From NCBI RefSeq assembly GCF_001423885.1, contig NZ_LMPP01000001.1:845543-909542 (forward strand): 64,000 bases of DNA, given 5' to 3'. Positions 34,161 through 42,662 of this stretch are shown in pieces. The stretch is from Rathayibacter sp. Leaf185. GTDB lineage: Bacteria > Actinomycetota > Actinomycetes > Actinomycetales > Microbacteriaceae. Below the pieces are notes generated by a model. The model did not search any database, had not been told where the DNA came from, and saw only the letters and a list, made by a program, of their open reading frames with translations. Position 1 is the first letter of the stretch. Every line of letters begins with the position of its first letter. The position numbers were made by a program, and so were the translations under genes.

Positions 34161-35195
34161 TCACTCGGCGGCGGCGCGGGCCTCATCGAAGAGCTGCTCC
34201 TGGCGGTCGTCGGTGATGAACTCGTCCAGCAGGGGGGCGATGGCGTCGGTGAACGCGTCGCTGTCGACCTCGGTGAAGGTGGCTCCCGCGGCCGTGGCAT
34301 CGGTGATCGCCGTCTCGGTCGCCTCGTTCCAGAGCTCGGTGTGCTGCTGCCAGGTCTCGCCCCACGCCTCGGTGAAGGCCGTGCGGTCCTCCTCGGACAT
34401 CTCGTCGAGGACGCCGGTGTTGCCGATGAGGTAGTCGAGGCCGATCAGGTGACGGGTGTAGGAGAAGTAGGGCGCCACCTCGTAGTGCTTCTGGGTGAAG
34501 TACGAGACCTCGTTGTTCTCGGCGCCGTCGATGACGCCGGACTGGAGGCCCGTGTAGACCTCGCCGAACGCGAGGGGAGTGGGCGAGGCGTCGAGAGCCT
34601 CGATGAGCGAGATGAAGAGCGGGCTCTCCTGGACGCGGATCTTCAGGCCCGAGAGGTCGGCCGGCTCCTCGGCCGGTCCGTCCTTCGTGTAGACGCTGCG
34701 CGCGCCCTGCGTGAAGCCGCCGACCACCGTGAGGTTGTTGCTCTCCTCGAGCGAGGAGTAGAGCTCGTCGGTCAGATCGGGAGAGTCGTTCACGACCGTC
34801 ATCTGGTGGTCGATCGAGTCGAACACCGTCGGGAGGTCGTAGACGAGGAAGTCCGAGGAGAGGTTCTCGAGCTGCGGGCCGGAGACGATCGCCAGGTCGA
34901 CCGAGCCGTCGCCCACCAGCTGCAGGGTCTCGGCCTGCGCGCCCAGGGTCTCGTTGGGATAGACCTGGATCGACCAGCGGCCGTCCGTCGCCTCGTCGAG
35001 CCGCTCACCGAACGCCTCGAGGGCGATGTAGGAGGGGTGCTCCTCGGTCTGGTTGAGGGCGAGACGCAGCGTCTTGCTCTCACCGCCGCCCCCGCCGGAG
35101 GATCCCTCCTCGCCGGCGCCTGAACAGGCTGCCAGCCCGAGCGAGGCGACGGCGGCGATCGAGACGGTGGTGAGGAGCCGGGTGCTCTTCCGCAT
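34161..35195 (-). CDS. dctP: TRAP transporter solute-binding lipoprotein (DctP-like)
   Basis: A 344-residue extracytoplasmic binding protein. Its lipoprotein signal ends at LAAC (Cys24), followed by a Gly/Ser linker. LRLALNQTEEHPSYIALEAFGERLDEATDGRWSIQVYPNETLGAQ is the standard DctP opening, and the carboxylate-binding Arg is expected in LSGLKIRVQESP near residue 190, then LAFGEVYTGLQSGVIDGAENN. Binding of an organic acid, probably glucuronate or another hexuronate, is inferred from the operon. AAGGAG precedes the ATG. A palindrome and a copy of the GGCAACTG motif lie about 135-160 bases upstream. Confidence 0.93.
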   Translation of the reverse strand: MRKSTRLLTTVSIAAVASLGLAACSGAGEEGSSGGGGGESKTLRLALNQTEEHPSYIALEAFGERLDEATDGRWSIQVYPNETLGAQAETLQLVGDGSVDLAIVSGPQLENLSSDFLVYDLPTVFDSIDHQMTVVNDSPDLTDELYSSLEESNNLTVVGGFTQGARSVYTKDGPAEEPADLSGLKIRVQESPLFISLIEALDASPTPLAFGEVYTGLQSGVIDGAENNEVSYFTQKHYEVAPYFSYTRHLIGLDYLIGNTGVLDEMSEEDRTAFTEAWGETWQQHTELWNEATETAITDATAAGATFTEVDSDAFTDAIAPLLDEFITDDRQEQLFDEARAAAE

Positions 35196-35328
35196 GTGAT
35201 TCTCCTTCGAATGCAGTGCGCATGGTGATGCAGGGGGTGTCGCGGCGGGGTGGTCCCGGGCAGAGCTGGTGCGGGTGCTCTGCGCAGAGTCGCGCGGTGG
35301 AGTCCATTCACCCAAGCGCCCGGCGGAG

Positions 35329-35354
35329 CGGCAACGAGTTGCCGTCAGTTGCCG
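35329..35354. promoter_or_regulatory. LacI-type operator cluster upstream of dctP
   Basis: Two overlapping elements. CGGCAACGAGTTGCCG at 35329-35344 is a near-perfect palindrome (GGCAAC-GA-GTTGCC). TTGCCGTCAGTTGCCG at 35339-35354 is the exact reverse complement of the 16-base element upstream of the GH2 gene (39799-39814). The LacI gene ends at 35360, so the sites lie between it and dctP. Confidence 0.7.
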
Positions 35355-35359
35355 TGATT

Positions 35360-36466
35360 TCAGCGGCCACCGGTTCCGCGCATGCTCGCCCACCGCCGCG
35401 TCGGGCGGACGGGACCGGTCGACTCGCGGACGATCAGCTGGGTGGGGAGCAGGGCCGTCTTCAGACCGCCGCTGGCGTCGCTGGGGCGCCGCGTCGGGGC
35501 GCCGCGCAGATCGGCGAGGAGGGTGTCGATCGCGACGGCGCCGAGCTGCCGCAGTGGCGCGGCCACGGTCGTCAGAGGTGGCGTGCAGAAGTCGGAGCCG
35601 AAGATGTTGTCGAACCCGAGCACCGACACGTCGTCGGGGATTCTGGCGCCGAGGCTCTGCAGGCCCCTAAGGAGCCCGATGGCCATGAGGTCGTTGTAGG
35701 CGATGACGGCGGTCGCCTGCGAGGACGCGAGCTCGTTGGCTGCGGCGAGTCCGCCGGCCTGGGTCGGCTCGAACGGTCCGATCCTGCGCGTCTTCAGACC
35801 CCGCTCCCGGGTCGCCCCGCGCAGAGCGTGCCATCGGATGCCGTTCGCCCAGGAGGCCTCCGGTCCTCCGGCGTAGGTGATCGAGGTGTGGCCGAGCTGC
35901 ACCAGATGGTCGACGGCCCGGGCCATCCCGCCCGCATTGTCGGAGGTGACGCTGGTCACATCGCTCATCGAGCGGTTCAGCAGCACCGTCGGCCGCTGTC
36001 TCGCGGCCATCCTGATCGCCGAGTCCGACAGCCGCGACGTGGCGAGGACGATGCCGGCGACCATCGGCAGGGTGCGGTCCAGCACCCGCTTCTCGGCCTG
36101 CGCCGACTCCTGCACGTCGGCGACGAGGAGCGTGTAGTCGGCCTCGGCGGCCTGCTCCTCCGCGCCGCGGAGCAGGTCGAAGAAGTAGGGGTTCGTCACG
36201 TCCGCGACGACGATCGCGATCAGCGAGGACTCGGCGGCGGGAGCCGGGCGGGTGAGCGGATCGGTGCGGTAGCCCAGCTCGGACGCCACCCGGCGGATGT
36301 GCGCGGCCGACTCGGCGCTGACCCTGCCCGGCCGCGAGAAGGTGCGCGACACCGTCGAGGTGGCGACTCCGGCCGCGGCCGCCACGTCGTAGATCGTCAG
36401 ACGCCTGGTGGTCGGCTCCGCGGGGACCTCCGGCTCGTCCGGCGGACCACTCGACGTCTTCGCCAT
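35360..36466 (-). CDS. LacI-family regulator of the hexuronate region
   Basis: A 368-residue repressor. The HTH LTIYDVAAAAGVATSTVSRTFSRPGRVS lies near residues 23-50 after a hydrophilic extension, the hinge is at SELGYRTDPLTRPAPA, and the periplasmic-binding-like sensor includes LIAIVVADVTNPYFFDLLRGAEEQA, LNRSMSDVTSVTSDNAGG, HLVQLGHTSITYAGG and DDVSVLGFDNIFGSDFCTPPLTTV. It lies upstream of, and on the same strand as, the TRAP operon. A motif copy overlaps its own promoter region (36488-36502), and others stand before dctP, GH3 and GH2, so it probably represses all of these and itself. Inducer unknown, perhaps glucuronate or an aldobiouronic acid. Confidence 0.92.
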   Translation of the reverse strand: MAKTSSGPPDEPEVPAEPTTRRLTIYDVAAAAGVATSTVSRTFSRPGRVSAESAAHIRRVASELGYRTDPLTRPAPAAESSLIAIVVADVTNPYFFDLLRGAEEQAAEADYTLLVADVQESAQAEKRVLDRTLPMVAGIVLATSRLSDSAIRMAARQRPTVLLNRSMSDVTSVTSDNAGGMARAVDHLVQLGHTSITYAGGPEASWANGIRWHALRGATRERGLKTRRIGPFEPTQAGGLAAANELASSQATAVIAYNDLMAIGLLRGLQSLGARIPDDVSVLGFDNIFGSDFCTPPLTTVAAPLRQLGAVAIDTLLADLRGAPTRRPSDASGGLKTALLPTQLIVRESTGPVRPTRRWASMRGTGGR

Positions 36467-36487
36467 GGCCCCGATAGTAGGCGAGCC

Positions 36488-36502
36488 CTGCGCGCAGTTG
36501 CC
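36488..36502. promoter_or_regulatory. Motif copy at the lacI promoter, candidate autoregulatory site
   Basis: CTGCGCGCAGTTGCC matches 11 of 15 positions of the TTGCCGTCAGTTGCC element near dctP. It begins 22 bases upstream of the LacI start codon. TTGTTCTGGCAACAA, at about 36524-36538, is a second imperfect dyad nearby. Confidence 0.5.
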
Positions 36503-36584
36503 AACGGATGCCGCTGGATCGACATTGTTCTGGCAACAAGCAGCAACAGGCGGCGGAGCCGCCGGAGTGAGGCAGCATGACCGG

Positions 36585-36875
36585 ATGACCGACCCGTCGA
36601 AGAACGAGATCGCCGGCGAGACGGACGAGAGCTCCGCCGCCGCGACCGGCCTCACTCCCGAGCAGGCGACTCAGGTCGATGTGGCCGAGTACGAGCTGCG
36701 ACGGCTGGGACTCGCGGAGGTCAGAGTGCTGCACCGCGGGGACCTCGCGATCATCGCCGCGCCCGCGCGCGAGCTCAGCCTCATCGCGAACAGCCCGCTG
36801 AGGGGCGAGGTGCTGCGAGCGGTCGGCGCGGCGGGATTCGCTCACGTCGCGCTCGATCTCTCCGGCCGGGTCTGA
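36585..36875 (+). CDS. Small protein resembling the C-terminal part of LarE
   Basis: A 96-residue protein divergent from lacI. After a polar N-terminus (MTDPSKNEIAGE...), the sequence VAEYELRRLGLAEVRVLHRGDLAIIAAPARELSLIA and the ending LRAVGAAGFAHVALDLSGRV resemble the last domain of LarE-type ATP-dependent sulphur transferases (their R-V-R-x-H-x-x-x-A-R-I-E-V and G-F-x-x-V-x-L-D-L motifs). The ATP-pyrophosphatase domain and the catalytic cysteines are absent. It is either a stand-alone small domain or a remnant of a once longer gene. Start at 36585 is chosen because an earlier ATG hits a stop after two codons. The similarity was recognised by eye and needs a profile search. Confidence 0.55.
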   Translation: MTDPSKNEIAGETDESSAAATGLTPEQATQVDVAEYELRRLGLAEVRVLHRGDLAIIAAPARELSLIANSPLRGEVLRAVGAAGFAHVALDLSGRV

Positions 36876-36889
36876 CCCTCTGCAACGGC

Positions 36890-36904
36890 GACAACTGCTG
36901 GCAA
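36890..36904. promoter_or_regulatory. GGCAACTG-type motif copy upstream of the GH3 gene
   Basis: GACAACTGCTGGCAA matches 12 of 15 positions of GGCAACTGACGGCAA found upstream of the GH2 gene and, inverted, upstream of dctP. It is about 100 bases before the GH3 start, a suitable place for a promoter-proximal operator. Confidence 0.55.
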
Positions 36905-37006
36905 TCGCTTCTCGGCCACTGAGGGCGGCGACACAGTAGGGCCACTGCCCTGGGGGCGGTGCCCGCGAGCCGGGCGTTCAGCCAGAGGATCAAAGGAGAT
37001 CGATCG

Positions 37007-39589
37007 ATGCCATCCACCCGGACACGACGCCAGAGGCGCTCAGCGCTCGCCGTGTCGACCATCGCCGCGCTGGCGCTGACGGGAGGGGCCGTCACGGCCC
37101 AGGCCCTCCCCGCCGCCGCGGCGGTCAGTCAGCCGACCATCGAGTCGAGGGTCAAGGACACCGTCACCCTCGACGGAGTGCAGTTCCGCGACCTCAACGG
37201 CACCGGAGCCGTCGAGCCCTACGAGGACTGGCGCCTCTCCGTCGAGGAGCGCGTCGGCGACCTCGTCGGGCGGATGACCCTCGCCGAGAAGGCGGGACTC
37301 ATGCTGATCAACACCATGAACGCCTCCTGCGACGAGACCACGGGCGAGCGCGGCATCGTGCCGGCCTCGGGGGTGGCGCTCCTGAACGACCAGAACATGC
37401 GCCGCTTCGTCTTCAGGAGCGTCGTCGCCGATGCCGCCTCGGCGTCGTGCACCTCGCCGACCGCGAGTGAGGCCGCGACATTCACGAACTCGGTGCAGGA
37501 GCTGTCCGAGGCGAGCCGACTCGGGATCCCGTCGCTGTTCAAGTCCAACGCCCGCAACCACATCGATCCCGATGTCCGCTTCGGGATCAACGAGGCGGCC
37601 GGCGCGATGACGGCCTTCCCCAAGGAGGCGGGACTCGCCGCGGCCGCGCTCGGCGAGGCGCAGGTCAACGACACCGCGACCCTCGGCGACATGGGGGTCA
37701 TCGAGGACTTCACCGGAGTCATGGGCGATGAATGGTCGGCGATCGGCCTGCGCGGGATGTACGGCTACATGGCCGATCTCTCGACGGAGCCGCGCTGGTA
37801 CCGCACCCACGAGACGTTCACCGAGAACGCCGACCTCAACTCCGAGATCATGGGCACCCTCGTGCGCGAGCTGCAGGGACCGGTCGACGGCGAGGGGGTC
37901 TCGCTCTCGGCCGACACCGACGTCGCGCTCACGCTCAAGCACTTCCCCGGCGGCGGACCGCAGGAGCTCGGCTTCGACCCGCACTACTCGTTCGGCAAGA
38001 CCCAGGTCTACCCGGGTGGCGCGTTCGGCGACCACATCAAGCCGTTCGAGGCCGCCATCGACGCCGGAGTGTCGTCGATCATGCCGTACTACGGCGTCCC
38101 GATCGACGTCGAGTACCAGGGGGTCCAGTACAACCCGCTCGGCATGGCCTTCTCGGACCAGATCGTCAACGGCCTGCTGAGGGACGACCTCGGCTTCGAC
38201 GGCTACGTCAACTCTGACACCGGGATCATCACCGATCGCGCCTGGGGGCTCGAGGACGCGACCGTCCCGGAGCGCGTGGCCACCGCGATCAACGGCGGCA
38301 CCGACACGCTGTCGGGCTTCAGCGACACGAAGACCATCACCGATCTCGTCGAGCAGGGTCTGGTCACCGAGGAGCGCGTCTCGCTCGCGGCCGACCGCCT
38401 GCTGACGCCGCTGTTCCAGATGGGGCTCTTCGAGGACCCCTACGTCGATGCGGCGGCCGCTGACGCGATCGTCGGCTCGGCCGAGAACGAGGAGACCGCC
38501 CTCGACCTCCAGCGCAAGTCGCTCGTCCTGCTGCAGAACGAGACGACGTCGGCGGGCACCGCCGCGCTGCCCCTCACGGAGGGCGCGAAGGTCTACGTCC
38601 TGGGCGACCTCGACCCGGCCGTCGTCGCCGAGTACGGCTACGAGGTCGTCGACGGCAACGTGCTCGACGAGAACGGCAACCGCCCGAGCGCGGAGGGCAG
38701 CGATCACGTCATCGTCTCGATGCGCGCGAACAACGTGAACACCGGTCAGTACGACAGCCGCGTGGCGGCCGAGACAGCGCCGATCAACCCGATCGTCGCC
38801 GAGGGCTTCGAAGGACTCGACGGGGAGAGCCGTTACGGCGCGACGGACGCCTGCGTGATCGACCCCGCGGCGAGCTGCAGCGACAACGGTCTGCGCTTCG
38901 GCGGCTCGCTGCCGTGGGAGTCGAGCATCCTCGACTTCACGGGGATGTCGGAGTCGGAGTCGTGGCAGGTGACCCCGTCGCTCGACGTGGTCCAGCAGGC
39001 CATGGCCGAGGTCGGAGATCCCGACAAGGTGATCCTCAACGTGTACTTCCGCCAGCCGTTCGTCCTCGACGAGGCCAGCGGACTGCGCGACGCCGGTGCC
39101 ATCGTGGCCGGCTTCGGCAGCAGCCCGACGGCGCTGATGGATGTGCTCTCGGGCGCGTTCGACCCGCAGGGACGCATGCCGTTCGCCCTGGCCGGGACCC
39201 GCGCGGCGGTCGAGCAGCAGTACAGCGACCTCGCCGGGTACGACGAGACCGATGACGGGGCGCTGTTCGAGTTCGGCCACGGACTCTCGTACGAGCGGAC
39301 CAGCACCCTGGATATCGACCTCTCCGCCGTCTCGACGGTGTCGGGACGGACGACGAAGGTGACCGTCACGGCCACGAACAACGAGGACGTCGCGGCCGGT
39401 GTGGCCCTCACGACGCCCTACGGCACCGTGAAGCTGCCCGCGCTCAAGGCGGGAGCTACCGTGACGAGGACCATCACCCTCCCCGGCACCTCGCTCCCGA
39501 CAGGGACGATCGCGGTCACCCTGACGGCGACCGTCGATGGTCGCGAGATCTCGCTGACCGAGGACGTGACGGTGACGCGGACACGATGA
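37007..39589 (+). CDS. Secreted glycoside hydrolase family 3
   Basis: An 860-residue exo-glycosidase with a Sec signal (RRSALAVSTIAALALTGGAVTAQALPAAA, cleaved near 35). The GH3 N-terminal barrel follows: RVGDLVGRMTLAEKAGLML, LKHFPGGGPQELGFDPHYSFGK, and the nucleophile Asp404 in GYVNSDTGII. The second domain starts near LQRKSLVLLQN and the fibronectin-III-like C-terminus contains FEFGHGLSYERT. Family members remove beta-glucosyl, xylosyl or arabinosyl ends; the substrate is undetermined. AAAGGAG precedes the ATG. The LacI-type motif upstream and the uronate catabolic genes suggest a plant or microbial polysaccharide side chain. Confidence 0.92.
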   Translation: MPSTRTRRQRRSALAVSTIAALALTGGAVTAQALPAAAAVSQPTIESRVKDTVTLDGVQFRDLNGTGAVEPYEDWRLSVEERVGDLVGRMTLAEKAGLMLINTMNASCDETTGERGIVPASGVALLNDQNMRRFVFRSVVADAASASCTSPTASEAATFTNSVQELSEASRLGIPSLFKSNARNHIDPDVRFGINEAAGAMTAFPKEAGLAAAALGEAQVNDTATLGDMGVIEDFTGVMGDEWSAIGLRGMYGYMADLSTEPRWYRTHETFTENADLNSEIMGTLVRELQGPVDGEGVSLSADTDVALTLKHFPGGGPQELGFDPHYSFGKTQVYPGGAFGDHIKPFEAAIDAGVSSIMPYYGVPIDVEYQGVQYNPLGMAFSDQIVNGLLRDDLGFDGYVNSDTGIITDRAWGLEDATVPERVATAINGGTDTLSGFSDTKTITDLVEQGLVTEERVSLAADRLLTPLFQMGLFEDPYVDAAAADAIVGSAENEETALDLQRKSLVLLQNETTSAGTAALPLTEGAKVYVLGDLDPAVVAEYGYEVVDGNVLDENGNRPSAEGSDHVIVSMRANNVNTGQYDSRVAAETAPINPIVAEGFEGLDGESRYGATDACVIDPAASCSDNGLRFGGSLPWESSILDFTGMSESESWQVTPSLDVVQQAMAEVGDPDKVILNVYFRQPFVLDEASGLRDAGAIVAGFGSSPTALMDVLSGAFDPQGRMPFALAGTRAAVEQQYSDLAGYDETDDGALFEFGHGLSYERTSTLDIDLSAVSTVSGRTTKVTVTATNNEDVAAGVALTTPYGTVKLPALKAGATVTRTITLPGTSLPTGTIAVTLTATVDGREISLTEDVTVTRTR

Positions 39590-39686
39590 TCGTCTGACCA
39601 GCAGTCCGCAGGGGCCTGGCCCGCCCCGTGCAGTACCCGTCAGCGGCGAGCGTGCGCCTGGCGACGGGGGAGTCGTTCACGGCCGA

Positions 39687-39732
39687 CCGGCGAGCCTCCG
39701 CCCTGATCACCGGCGAGCCTCCGCCCTGATCA
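39687..39732. repeat. Perfect 23-bp tandem duplication
   Basis: CCGGCGAGCCTCCGCCCTGA plus TCA occurs at 39687-39709 and again, directly abutting, at 39710-39732. It lies in the 290-base gap between the GH3 and GH2 genes, which is otherwise without a gene. Likely a recent slippage or unequal-crossing duplication; a regulatory role cannot be excluded. Confidence 0.85.
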
Positions 39733-39798
39733 GACGCCACTTCCAGCTCGGCGCGATCGCTCCCGTCGGTGCCTCCTCACCCAGCACGGGCGGATCCG

Positions 39799-39814
39799 CG
39801 GCAACTGACGGCAA
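39799..39814. promoter_or_regulatory. GGCAACTG-type motif upstream of the GH2 gene
   Basis: CGGCAACTGACGGCAA is the exact inverse of the 16-base element at 35339-35354. It begins 81 bases before the GH2 start. The most probable binding protein is the LacI regulator at 35360-36466. Confidence 0.65.
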
Positions 39815-39879
39815 GCCATATCGTCTCCGCTCGGCTCCGTCCTAATGTCCGAAGCGTCCGTCAAAGGAGAGGGTCCGAC

Positions 39880-42588
39880 ATGAACGACGTCCTGAAGAAC
39901 ATCACCCCCACACGGCGCTCCGTGCTCATCGGAGCAGGCGCCGGCGCCGCCATCGGTGCGCTGAGTGCCGGAGCCGCCTGGAGCACGCCCGGCGGCTTCA
40001 GCATCCCGTCGATCACCCGCCAGCGCGATCGGGTGCTCCTCGACACGGGGTGGTCGTTCTCGCGCACCGACGCCGCCGACGCGGCGATCACGTCGACGGC
40101 GGGATGGGAGAGCGTGACGCTCCCGCACACCTGGAACGACCAGGATTCGATCGACGACGAGCCCGGCTACTACCAGGGGCCCGGGTGGTACCGCCGCAGT
40201 GTGGAGGTGCCCAAGACGGCGACGGTACCGCCGGGGAAGCGGGCGTTCCTGCACTTCGAGGGGGCCAACCAGGTCGCCGAGGTGTTCGTGAACGGCGTCG
40301 CGGTCGGCCGCCATGTCGGCGGCTACCAGGCGTTCACCGTCGACGTCTCGGCGCAGGCACGCGCCGCCGTCGCGAGCGGGCGGATCGACCTCGCGGTGCG
40401 CGTGGACAACGCCATCGACCCCGACATCGCACCGCTGACCGCCGACTTCACCTTCTACGGCGGCCTCTACCGCAATGTCTGGCTCGTCATCACCGAGGAC
40501 GTCCACCTCGACATGCTCGACAGCGGCTCCTCCGGTGTGTTCGTGAGCACGCCGAGCGTCTCCGCCGCCTCGGCGACCGTGGCGGTCAAGGCCCGCCTCG
40601 TCAACGAGGGCGGGTCCACGAAGAAGGTCCGCCTGCTCAACGCGGTGCTCGACTCCCGCGGCCGCAAGGTCGTCTTCGACACCGCGCAGTACACGCTCGC
40701 CCCCGGCGAGACCCGCGAGGTGACGCGGACCCTGCCCCGGATCAGCAACCCGACACTGTGGTCACCCGAGTCGCCGACGCTCTACCGGGTCAGCACGGTC
40801 ATCGAGGCCGACCTGCGCATCGACCGCGTCGACTCCCCGCTCGGCTTCCGCTGGTACTCCTTCGACGCCGCGACCGGGTTCTCGCTGAACGGAGCCGCCT
40901 ACCCCCTCCGCGGGGTCAACCGGCACCAGGACATCGTCGGGAAGGGCAACGCGCTCACCGACGACGAGCACCGCCGCGACGTGCAGATCATCAAGGACAT
41001 GGGCGCGAACGTCCTGCGGCTGGCCCACTACCCGCAGGCGCCCGCAGTCCTCGAGGCCGCCGACGAGCTGGGGCTCATCCTGTGGGAGGAGGCGCCCCTG
41101 GTCAGCCGCGCCACGATCAGCGACGGCTTCACCGCCTCGAGCGTCTCGCAGACCGTCGAGATGATCAGGCAGCACTTCAACCACCCCAGCGTCGTCTTCT
41201 GGGGATACATGAACGAGATCCTCCTGCAGGCGCCGCGCCCCACCCCGCCCGGGTACGAGCAGTACATCGTCGACCTCGCCCGCCGGCTCGAGGAGGTCGT
41301 CCGAGCCGAGGACCCGAGTCGTCCCACCGTCATGGCCATGAACCGCGACACCGCGAACCGCTACAACACCCTGGGCCTCGCGGACATCCCGAAGATCGCC
41401 GCGTGGAACCTCTACCACGGCTGGTACTACTCGGGCCTGGACGACTTCGCCCGGTTCCTCGACGAGCAGCACGCCACGTACCCCGACCGGCCGCTGTGGG
41501 TCAGCGAGTACGGCGCCGACAGCGACAGCCGCCTGCACTGGGTCCGCGCCACCGAGCTGCCCGTCGACCCGCAGTCGGGCCGTGTCAGCTACAAGGAGCA
41601 GTCCGTCGAGTTCCAGCAGCTCTTCAACGAAAAGTACCTCGCCGCCATCAATGAGCGGCCCTGGCTCGTCGGCACCACGCTGTGGGCGCAGTTCGAGTTC
41701 GGTTCGGAGGACCGGTCGGGCACCATCCCGCACGTGAACCAGAAGGGGATCATGCACCCCGACCGCACGCCGAAGGACGTGGTCGGCCTCTACCGGTCGC
41801 AGTGGCTCGAGACTCCGGTGGTGCACATCGCGGCCCACGAGTGGACGCGGCGCGCCGGCACCGCCGAGTCGACCGGTGCCGCGACCGTGACGCAGCCGCT
41901 GAAGGTGTACTCGAACCAGGGCCGGATCGAGCTCGTGCACAACGGCGTCTCGCTGGGGACCAAGGCCACCGGCGCCGCCTCCGAGGCGGTGTGGGAGGTG
42001 CCCTTCGTCGACGGGCGCAACACGTTCACTGCTCACGGCCGTGGTGCCGCGACCGTGAAGGACGACGTGGAGATCGCGTTCGTCCGGTACTCCCCCGTGC
42101 TCGCGGATCCGTCGTCGATCGTCCGTCGGCTTCCCGTCAACATCGGCGGGGTCACGCAGTACGTCGACCCGGACGAGACGGTGTGGATCGAGGACCAGGA
42201 GTATCGCGAAGGGGGCTGGGGCGCCGTCGGCGGAACCCTGGGGTGGACGGATGCGGGATGGATCAACGGCTCCACCGAGGATCCGCTCTACCAGTTCTTC
42301 CGTGTAGGGATGACCGCCTACCGGTTCGATGTTCCCGACGGCACCTACGACGTGCGGCTGCGCTTCGCGGAGACCCAGAAGGACACCGCGGGTCAGCGCG
42401 TGTTCCGCGTGCGCCTCGGCGACACGGTGCTGGTCGAAGACCTCGACCTCGTCGCCCTCGTCGGAGCGTTCACGAACTACGACCTCGACGGCGTGGCGAC
42501 GGCGACGGGCGGCACGGGCCTCACAGTGTCGTTCGACGCGAAGGTCGACCAGCCGATCCTCGCCGGCCTCGACCTCCGGAGGAGGTGA
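39880..42588 (+). CDS. Tat-exported glycoside hydrolase family 2 with malectin-like C-terminus
   Basis: A 902-residue protein. The signal TPTRRSVLIGAGAGAAIGALSAGAA has a twin-arginine motif. Jelly-roll domain: WESVTLPHTWNDQDS and GWYRRSVEVP; Ig-like middle; GH2 barrel from about 310 with GVNRHQDIVG, the acid/base Glu446 in GYMNEILL and the nucleophile Glu543 in WVSEYGADSD. The last 150 residues (from VNIGGVTQYVDPDETVWIEDQEY to RFAETQKDTAGQRVFRV) are a malectin-type carbohydrate-binding domain. GH2 enzymes are beta-galactosidases, beta-glucuronidases or mannosidases; the neighbouring glucuronate pathway favours a beta-glucuronidase (inference). AAAGGAG lies ahead of the ATG. Confidence 0.92.
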   Translation: MNDVLKNITPTRRSVLIGAGAGAAIGALSAGAAWSTPGGFSIPSITRQRDRVLLDTGWSFSRTDAADAAITSTAGWESVTLPHTWNDQDSIDDEPGYYQGPGWYRRSVEVPKTATVPPGKRAFLHFEGANQVAEVFVNGVAVGRHVGGYQAFTVDVSAQARAAVASGRIDLAVRVDNAIDPDIAPLTADFTFYGGLYRNVWLVITEDVHLDMLDSGSSGVFVSTPSVSAASATVAVKARLVNEGGSTKKVRLLNAVLDSRGRKVVFDTAQYTLAPGETREVTRTLPRISNPTLWSPESPTLYRVSTVIEADLRIDRVDSPLGFRWYSFDAATGFSLNGAAYPLRGVNRHQDIVGKGNALTDDEHRRDVQIIKDMGANVLRLAHYPQAPAVLEAADELGLILWEEAPLVSRATISDGFTASSVSQTVEMIRQHFNHPSVVFWGYMNEILLQAPRPTPPGYEQYIVDLARRLEEVVRAEDPSRPTVMAMNRDTANRYNTLGLADIPKIAAWNLYHGWYYSGLDDFARFLDEQHATYPDRPLWVSEYGADSDSRLHWVRATELPVDPQSGRVSYKEQSVEFQQLFNEKYLAAINERPWLVGTTLWAQFEFGSEDRSGTIPHVNQKGIMHPDRTPKDVVGLYRSQWLETPVVHIAAHEWTRRAGTAESTGAATVTQPLKVYSNQGRIELVHNGVSLGTKATGAASEAVWEVPFVDGRNTFTAHGRGAATVKDDVEIAFVRYSPVLADPSSIVRRLPVNIGGVTQYVDPDETVWIEDQEYREGGWGAVGGTLGWTDAGWINGSTEDPLYQFFRVGMTAYRFDVPDGTYDVRLRFAETQKDTAGQRVFRVRLGDTVLVEDLDLVALVGAFTNYDLDGVATATGGTGLTVSFDAKVDQPILAGLDLRRR

Positions 42589-42607
42589 CCGGCGCAGTGC
42601 CCGGGAG

Positions 42608-42647
42608 CCGCGCAGCCGCAGCCGTCATGACGACTGCGGCTGCGCGG
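42608..42647. terminator. Long bidirectional hairpin terminator
   Basis: CCGCGCAGCCGCAG (42608-42621) pairs perfectly with CTGCGGCTGCGCGG (42634-42647), and the loop holds an inner CGTC/GACG stem. It stands 19 bases after the GH2 stop and before the end of the opposing surface-protein fragment, so it can stop both. Confidence 0.8.
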
Positions 42648-42662
42648 AGGGCGTCGATCGCG

